Shown here piece by piece: positions 5,741 to 10,962 of a stretch of DNA of 10,962 nucleotides. Each line of letters opens with the position of its first letter. The stretch's first letter is position 1. The stretch is from contig DDDX01000043.1 of assembly GCA_002339085.1 (NCBI GenBank), positions 1-10,962 of the forward strand, in the 5' to 3' direction. The position numbers and the translations under genes are program-made. The notes under the pieces were generated by a model, which was not told the DNA's origin, ran no database searches, and saw only the letters and a program-made list of their open reading frames with translations. Source of the DNA: Cellvibrionales bacterium UBA1969. Lineage in GTDB: Bacteria > Pseudomonadota > Gammaproteobacteria > Pseudomonadales > UBA7434.

Positions 5741-8557
5741 ATGATTCAGCCGATGAACATCTTTAAAGGCATATTCGCCATTATGGTGGGTTTTTTGTCG
5801 TTTCAAGCTAATATTGCTTTTGCCCAAACCACCCCTAGTGCTGACGTGATTGAAGAAGTGGTGGTCTATAGTATTCGTAAGAGCCTAGAGTCTGCACTCG
5901 CTGAAAAGCGAAATAAAAGTAATCTCACTGAGGTCATTAATGCGGATGACATTGGTAAATTGCCCGATGAGAATGTAGCTGAAGTTTTAGAGAATATTCC
6001 TGGCGTTCAAATAACAAGAAGTGCAGGTATCGGGCAAACGGTTTCTATTCGAGGTAGTGATCAAAACCGTGTTGAAATTAATGGCAGAGGCACTACCTCT
6101 AGCGGTGACGATCGAGGAGGTATGAGTTTTTCTGATTTGCCTGCATCATTAGTTCGTTCGCTCAATGTCGTGAAGGTACCAACAGCGGATATGGTTGAAG
6201 GTTCAGTAGGTGGAACAATTAATGTAAAAACCTATCGTGGATTAAAATTAAAGAAACCCCTCAAAGTAGCGCGTTACTCATCTGAGTATGCTGAAAACTC
6301 AGACGAATGGAATGACAATTTTGCATTAACACTTGGTAAAAAGTATGAAACTGAATTTGGTGATGTCGGCGGGATGTTGACTTTATCTTATATCGATAAA
6401 ACTGTCAGAGAAGATGCGCTACGTGTATCAGTGGGAACACGAAAAGCTAATGTAAGCACAATCGATTTTGATGACGATGGTACAAATGATCCTTATTATA
6501 TACCTGCTTTTGGTGATCTTTCATATGGTTTGCAAGATAGAGAAAATAAAAGTTTTGCTGGATCACTTGAGTGGCAAGTAAATTCTGGATTTAAATTATT
6601 TGCGGAAGGATCCTATACAGATCATACAAAGTTAGGACGACTTCAATCAGCATTTTTAGGTATCGCTAATGGTGGGCAAGAATTAGATTTTCTTGATGAT
6701 GCAACATTTGGATATGTAACCATTGCAGATACGCCCGTCGGTCAAATGACTTCAGGTAAAATAAATGCAGGACCAAACGATGGTCTCCAATTGAGAATGA
6801 ACAACCGGTCAAATACTCGTAATACAGATACCTTTCTGGCCGCTTTTGGCGGGGAATGGGATATTGAAGACTGGCTTTATGAATTTGAAGTTTCTTCTGC
6901 TGGTGCAGATACTGAAGATTTTTCTTTAACTACAATTTTTCAGTTTAACGATCCAACAAATAATAATTTTCATAGCGTTGGCGCAAGATTGAGAATCCCC
7001 TTTATTTACGACATTCGAGATGATGACTTGTCTTATGGCCCTATCGATAATGTTTCATATGTTAATCAGTTGCTTGATCCGGATTACTACTCTTTATACA
7101 AAGTAAAAGATGCAGATACGACCTATAAAAATAGAGAAGATACTCAAAAGTTAGATGTCACTAAATACTTAGACCATTCAGTTTTTACAGCCATTAAGTT
7201 AGGTTTTCGTGCTAGTCAGCGATCAAATGAACGGAGTAAAACTTCAGAGCAAGTCGACTGGCCTGGTTTGACAGGAGCCGATCTCGAGAGTTTTTTAATT
7301 GCGACCCCTGGAGATTTTTTTGAATTTAATGGCGACGGCGTTTATCTTGATAATTTCTTAACAGCAGATGCCTACCAAGTGAATTCTAGAAGAAGAGAAT
7401 TACGCAGCCTTGTTGGTTTAGACATTAACGGAGTGATAGATCCATTACAAGGATTTACTGTTGAAGAGGAAACGGAGGCTTTTTATTTTCGAGCAGACTT
7501 TGAAACATATGTCTTTAATTTAAATATTAAAGGCAATTTGGGTATACGACAAGTTAATACAGATCAACTGGCTGCTGGTAATGAGGTTTCACAAACTGGT
7601 GAGCTTACATACATTTCGGAAGAGCAAAAGTATACTCACTGGTTACCAAGTGCTAGCTTAGTTTTTTTACCAGTTGATAAATTACAGGTGCGATTGGGTT
7701 ATGCGGAAATACTTCGGCGTCCAAATTTTTCACAGCTTTCACCTACGGTACAATTCCCATTAAATTCGGCTCAAAGCGTTAATGTTGGTGATCCTAGCTT
7801 ACAGCCAACAACAGCTAAGCAATATGACCTATCTTTAGAATATTACTTTCGTAAAGGGAGTGTAGTTAGCTTTGGTTATTTCTATAAAGATCTAGACAGT
7901 GTAATAGGCACAGAATTGCGTTATAACGCAATTTGTAATACACAGATTAGCGTACAAGATCAGGAAGATATACCCTGTCAAAATGGTGATTTAAATGGCG
8001 TTTTAGTGAATCGTAATTCACCTGTAAATTTACCAGGAGGAAAAATACAAGGTGTTGAAATAGCTTTCCAGCATAATTTTAATCACCTGCCTCGTCCTTT
8101 TGATGGCTTAGGGGTCATCGCAAATTATGCCTATCAAGATGGTGAACGGGATAAAGCATTTGGCGTGCCAGCTTTCTTACAAGGACAAGTAGATGATCCA
8201 AATGCAGAATTCCCATTAAATTTTGTTCGACTCTCTGAAAACTCATACAATTTGACATTATATTTTGAGCGGCCACGTTATCGATGGAGCGGTCGATTAC
8301 GCTTCACCTATCGAGATGGTTATTTGTTTTCTGAATCGGATGAGTTGGCTTTTGGCCAGCCAGTATATAGTGATGATAGAGGTCAGCTAAATGCATCCAT
8401 GTCTTATCGTATCGATAAGACATTCGCCATTACTTTTTCAGGCGTTAACTTGACTAAGGAGCAAGGAATTCGGCGAGCTGCGTATGAAGATGGGCCCATT
8501 GTCCAACAAAAAGATGCTGATCGGCGATTCGCTCTTGGTATTAGAGCGAAATTCTGA
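5741..8557 (+). CDS. TonB-dependent outer-membrane receptor
   Basis: This 938-residue receptor takes up large substrates, probably oligosaccharides here, across the outer membrane using TonB energy. A signal peptide (to AFA28, before QTT) leads to a TonB-box-like IEEVVVY (37-43). The plug domain shows IRKSLESALAEKRN (45-58), DDIGKLPDENVAEVL (69-83), IPGVQITR (86-93), the VSIRGSDQNRVEINGR block (101-116), and PTADMVEGSVGGTINV (147-162). This is the pattern of the proteobacterial receptor family typified by Caulobacter and Xanthomonas carbohydrate receptors, which work without SusD. The beta-barrel fills the rest and ends in the aromatic residue of RRFALGIRAKF. Two cysteines in a probable outer loop (codons near 7936 and 7976) could form a disulfide. 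It follows the candidate operator and its stop overlaps the next start (TGATG). The substrate is inferred from neighbours only. Confidence 0.94.
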   Translation: MIQPMNIFKGIFAIMVGFLSFQANIAFAQTTPSADVIEEVVVYSIRKSLESALAEKRNKSNLTEVINADDIGKLPDENVAEVLENIPGVQITRSAGIGQTVSIRGSDQNRVEINGRGTTSSGDDRGGMSFSDLPASLVRSLNVVKVPTADMVEGSVGGTINVKTYRGLKLKKPLKVARYSSEYAENSDEWNDNFALTLGKKYETEFGDVGGMLTLSYIDKTVREDALRVSVGTRKANVSTIDFDDDGTNDPYYIPAFGDLSYGLQDRENKSFAGSLEWQVNSGFKLFAEGSYTDHTKLGRLQSAFLGIANGGQELDFLDDATFGYVTIADTPVGQMTSGKINAGPNDGLQLRMNNRSNTRNTDTFLAAFGGEWDIEDWLYEFEVSSAGADTEDFSLTTIFQFNDPTNNNFHSVGARLRIPFIYDIRDDDLSYGPIDNVSYVNQLLDPDYYSLYKVKDADTTYKNREDTQKLDVTKYLDHSVFTAIKLGFRASQRSNERSKTSEQVDWPGLTGADLESFLIATPGDFFEFNGDGVYLDNFLTADAYQVNSRRRELRSLVGLDINGVIDPLQGFTVEEETEAFYFRADFETYVFNLNIKGNLGIRQVNTDQLAAGNEVSQTGELTYISEEQKYTHWLPSASLVFLPVDKLQVRLGYAEILRRPNFSQLSPTVQFPLNSAQSVNVGDPSLQPTTAKQYDLSLEYYFRKGSVVSFGYFYKDLDSVIGTELRYNAICNTQISVQDQEDIPCQNGDLNGVLVNRNSPVNLPGGKIQGVEIAFQHNFNHLPRPFDGLGVIANYAYQDGERDKAFGVPAFLQGQVDDPNAEFPLNFVRLSENSYNLTLYFERPRYRWSGRLRFTYRDGYLFSESDELAFGQPVYSDDRGQLNASMSYRIDKTFAITFSGVNLTKEQGIRRAAYEDGPIVQQKDADRRFALGIRAKF

Positions 8558-10242
8558 TGGTGAAATTAATGGCTAGCAGTCATGTGAAATTATGTCTTTC
8601 ATTTTTCTTATGTGGTTTTTCTTTAATAAGCTTTGCCCAAACCACTTATTATGTGAGTTCCTCACAAGGTGATGATCTCAATGACGGTCAGCATGCCGAT
8701 CGCCCATGGGCCAGCCTCAAGCGCGTTGCAAAACAGCAATTAAAACCTGGTGATACCGTGCAGTTCAAAGCGGGCGATAGCTTTGCAGGTCAGTTATTGA
8801 TTGATGAGTCGGGCATGCTCAATGCACCTATTCACTTCACTGCTTATGGTGAAGGTGATGCGCCTATTATTGATGGATCTGCGGGTTCAGGTGGCGATGA
8901 GCTGGCGGCTATTATGGTGGTTGATCAAGATCACATTGAAATTAGCCATTTAACGGTGCGCAATTTTCGCAAACAATCAAAGGCCGATATTGCCGATGTG
9001 AATGCCTATGGCATCTTAGTTAAGAATACCGGCAAGCGTGTGTTGTCTGGTTATGAATTGCATCATTTAACGGTTGAAGAGGTTTATCCGATTCGCGCAA
9101 GGCGATCCTTTAACGAGACTTCGGTGACGGGCATACGGTTTGAAACTAATCCTGCTCGAGGAAAGCGCTCGGCAGTAAATACTCGCGACATTTATATTCA
9201 TGATAATTTCATACGGCACACGGCACGCTTTGGTATTGCATTACGGCATCGGCCATCAAGAATTGATGGCGTTTCAGCTACCCCTCTCGATTACGATATG
9301 AATGTCCGTATTACGAATAATCGCTGTGAGGATACTGCGGGTAGTTGTGTACTCATGAACGGTATTTGGCAAGGTTTATTAGAAGGCAATACTTTCGTCC
9401 GTTCTGGGGCAATGGTTGAGCCTAAGCTGTCAGTTAATCGCGGCAGTGGCGCATGGTTTTTTCGTAGTCAGCATATTGTTGCACAGTATAATAGTACGTA
9501 TGGATCGCGTGGCCACAATGACTCGGCTGGCATTCATGTAGACTTTGCCAATGAAAATATTTTAGTGCAATACAATTTTAGCTATGACAATGAGGGTTAC
9601 GGTACTGAGATATTGGGTAAAAATAAAAATATTATTTGGCGCTACAATATCAGTGTGGCTGATGGTACGCGAAAAATTAATGTATCTCGACCCGAGGGTG
9701 GTAAAAGTATATATCCTGGCAAGACTATTTTCGTAAGTGACTTTTCAGTCCCTAAGCGGACTCAGTCTCGCGAAGTGGCTATCTATAATAATACTTACCT
9801 TATTGCCTCAGCCTCAGACCCTTATATCGAATTTAACGCTGAGCAATTGCAAGTACTCAATAATTTATTTGTGGTTGAGGAGGGGGGGCGCTTAGCTAAA
9901 AAACTCAATGTGGCTTGGGAGCAAGGCGAGGGGTTAGCTATGCGTGGCAATGCTTTTGTAGGAAACGTGTCGCCCAATTTTATTCGTCTAGATCAACAGC
10001 CTAGAGTGGCTCAGCTTGCGTTTAACGGCGAGCCAAGTGATGCCAATAGTTATGCTGTTGCAATCAATTGGTTTAAAACGATTGGCGCTGTGCAAGCCGT
10101 GAAACACCCGTCGTTTCCTGCCGCAGGTAAAGGTATTTTTAGTCATATCAGTGCCGTGCCTACGATAGATTATTTTGGTAACCCCTTGTCGTCCGTGCCA
10201 AACTTAGTGGGCGCGGGCTATCAACCTTTGACTCATGATTAG
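8557..10242 (+). CDS. Secreted right-handed parallel beta-helix protein, paralogue of the first, without sorting tail
   Basis: This 561-residue protein starts at ATG 8557, overlapping the receptor stop by one base; ATG 8569 is a possible shorter start. The signal peptide ends at SFA before QTTYYVSS. It aligns end to end with the first beta-helix protein of the window: YYVS-x-x-x-GDD-x-N-x-G, PGDTVQFKAGDSF, YGEGDAPIIDG, RGSGAW (295-300), H327-x-D329, NILVQYNFSYDNEG (E346), WRYNISVADG and IDYFGNP. The spacings between R, H and E in the signature (32 and 19 residues) are the same in both. It lacks the IPTL-like tail and transmembrane helix of its paralogue, so it is probably periplasmic or released. 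Coupling to the receptor gene and a sulfatase downstream suggest that it cleaves or modifies imported oligosaccharide. Beta-helix folds serve lyases, hydrolases and binding proteins, so the chemistry is not settled. Confidence 0.83.
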   Translation: MVKLMASSHVKLCLSFFLCGFSLISFAQTTYYVSSSQGDDLNDGQHADRPWASLKRVAKQQLKPGDTVQFKAGDSFAGQLLIDESGMLNAPIHFTAYGEGDAPIIDGSAGSGGDELAAIMVVDQDHIEISHLTVRNFRKQSKADIADVNAYGILVKNTGKRVLSGYELHHLTVEEVYPIRARRSFNETSVTGIRFETNPARGKRSAVNTRDIYIHDNFIRHTARFGIALRHRPSRIDGVSATPLDYDMNVRITNNRCEDTAGSCVLMNGIWQGLLEGNTFVRSGAMVEPKLSVNRGSGAWFFRSQHIVAQYNSTYGSRGHNDSAGIHVDFANENILVQYNFSYDNEGYGTEILGKNKNIIWRYNISVADGTRKINVSRPEGGKSIYPGKTIFVSDFSVPKRTQSREVAIYNNTYLIASASDPYIEFNAEQLQVLNNLFVVEEGGRLAKKLNVAWEQGEGLAMRGNAFVGNVSPNFIRLDQQPRVAQLAFNGEPSDANSYAVAINWFKTIGAVQAVKHPSFPAAGKGIFSHISAVPTIDYFGNPLSSVPNLVGAGYQPLTHD

Positions 10243-10275
10243 TGGTAAGTATCATCATTTATTTTACAGGCGGTC

Positions 10276-10962
10276 ATGTTAGTGAATAGACTTCTTTTTA
10301 TTTTTGCCACTGTTTTATTGACAGTCAGTCAGTCGTTGGTGGCGGCGCCCAATTTTATTTTGGTGCTGACTGATGATCACGGTTGGAGCAGTTTTTCAGC
10401 ACCAATGGATAAGAATCTTCCCAATGCGAAAAGTGATTACTACCAAACACCGAATATCGATGCGCTACTCAATAAAGGTATGCGCTTTACGAATGGTTAT
10501 GCAGCTGCGCCCGTTTGCTCGCCGACGCGATACAGTATTCAGTTCGGAAAAACTCCAGCGCGACTTCACCGCACTCGCGTACAAGGTAAAAATCGGGCCG
10601 ATCATAATCAAGTAGCAATACCGCAAGTACTCAAAGCAATCGACCCACGCTATCGCGCTGCTCATATCGGTAAATGGCATATCGATGCTGATCCTGAACG
10701 TTATGGCTACGATCAGCACGATGGCGTAACGAAAAATAGGGAAGGTGGTTTTGATAATAATAATCGTCAGCGTCAGTGGGGTGGTTATGCCGAAGATGAT
10801 CCTAAACGTGTTCACTCACTCACTGCTCGTGCTATCAAATTTATGCGTGAATCAGTAGAGAAAGACCAACCGTTCTTTTTGCAACTTTCACATTATGCTG
10901 TGCACTCTAATATTGTATACAGTGATGCTTCCTACCAAAATGTTGGTAAGCGGGAAAAGGGC
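10276..10962 (+). CDS. Secreted sulfatase (formylglycine-dependent, S1-type), 3' partial
   Basis: The frame runs from ATG 10276 (AGG at 10268-10270 as Shine-Dalgarno) to the window edge, giving 229 codons; the C-terminal part is outside. A signal peptide (MLVNRLLFIFATVLLTVSQS, cleavage near LVA-APN) precedes the sulfatase fold. Visible catalytic elements are the metal-binding TDDHGW (32-37), the formylglycine motif C81-S-P-T-R85, GKWH with Lys133 and His135, and the FLQLSHYAVHS block typical of the family. S1 sulfatases hydrolyse sulfate esters, and those in polysaccharide loci usually act on sulfated glycans in the periplasm or outside. Cys81 must be converted to formylglycine by a maturation enzyme not present in this window. 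The gene starts 33 bases after the second beta-helix gene with no terminator between, so it is probably in the same transcript. The sulfated sugar and the S1 subfamily cannot be told from this fragment. Confidence 0.93.
   Translation, partial: MLVNRLLFIFATVLLTVSQSLVAAPNFILVLTDDHGWSSFSAPMDKNLPNAKSDYYQTPNIDALLNKGMRFTNGYAAAPVCSPTRYSIQFGKTPARLHRTRVQGKNRADHNQVAIPQVLKAIDPRYRAAHIGKWHIDADPERYGYDQHDGVTKNREGGFDNNNRQRQWGGYAEDDPKRVHSLTARAIKFMRESVEKDQPFFLQLSHYAVHSNIVYSDASYQNVGKREKG

Noticed and set aside
10319..10324. Second copy of the operator (TGACAG) near the sulfatase start
   Set aside because: It is only a half-site inside the signal-peptide codons, followed by AGTC repeats, with no inverted partner.
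10465..10815. Minus-strand open frame of 116 codons
   Set aside because: It lies opposite the sulfatase catalytic region, whose motifs are intact, and its translation shows no recognisable domain; it is a shadow of the coding strand.

Overview
The window looks like part of a polysaccharide-utilisation locus from a marine or otherwise aquatic gammaproteobacterium. The evidence is the gene set: a TonB-dependent receptor of the long, SusD-independent type, a proton-coupled sugar symporter of the FHS family, a LacI-type regulator, secreted beta-helix proteins and a sulfatase. Moderately AT-rich coding sequence and proteins with IPTL-like C-terminal sorting tails also fit. The genus cannot be named from the sequence. 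All genes lie on the + strand.

Layout. (1) Bases 2-1264 are the 3' part of a gene for a secreted, Ser/Asn-rich beta-sandwich protein with a membrane tail; a strong intrinsic terminator (1292-1320) closes that unit. (2) A compact, overlapping group follows: a 600-residue parallel beta-helix protein (1378-3180), an FHS/GluP-like sugar transporter that overlaps it by 4 bases and starts at TTG (3177-4460), and a LacI-family repressor 7 bases further on (4468-5487). (3) A 253-base gap holds a perfect 14-bp palindrome with a central CG (5623-5636), a good candidate operator for the repressor, amid possible promoter elements. (4) A second group follows: the TonB-dependent receptor (5741-8557), a second beta-helix protein overlapping it by one base (8557-10242), and a signal-peptide-bearing sulfatase that runs off the window (10276-10962).

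How it may work (inference). A sulfated polysaccharide or its fragments would be bound or cut at the surface by the tailed proteins, imported through the outer membrane by the receptor, desulfated and trimmed in the periplasm by the sulfatase and the second beta-helix protein, and the released hexose carried into the cytoplasm by the transporter. A sugar effector would relieve the LacI repressor from the palindrome. No glycoside hydrolase or lyase of a family I can name is present, so the two paralogous beta-helix proteins are the best candidates for the carbohydrate-cleaving activity. They share a spaced signature (R-G-S-G-x-W, H-x-D, N-E-G) that is the most interesting lead in the window.
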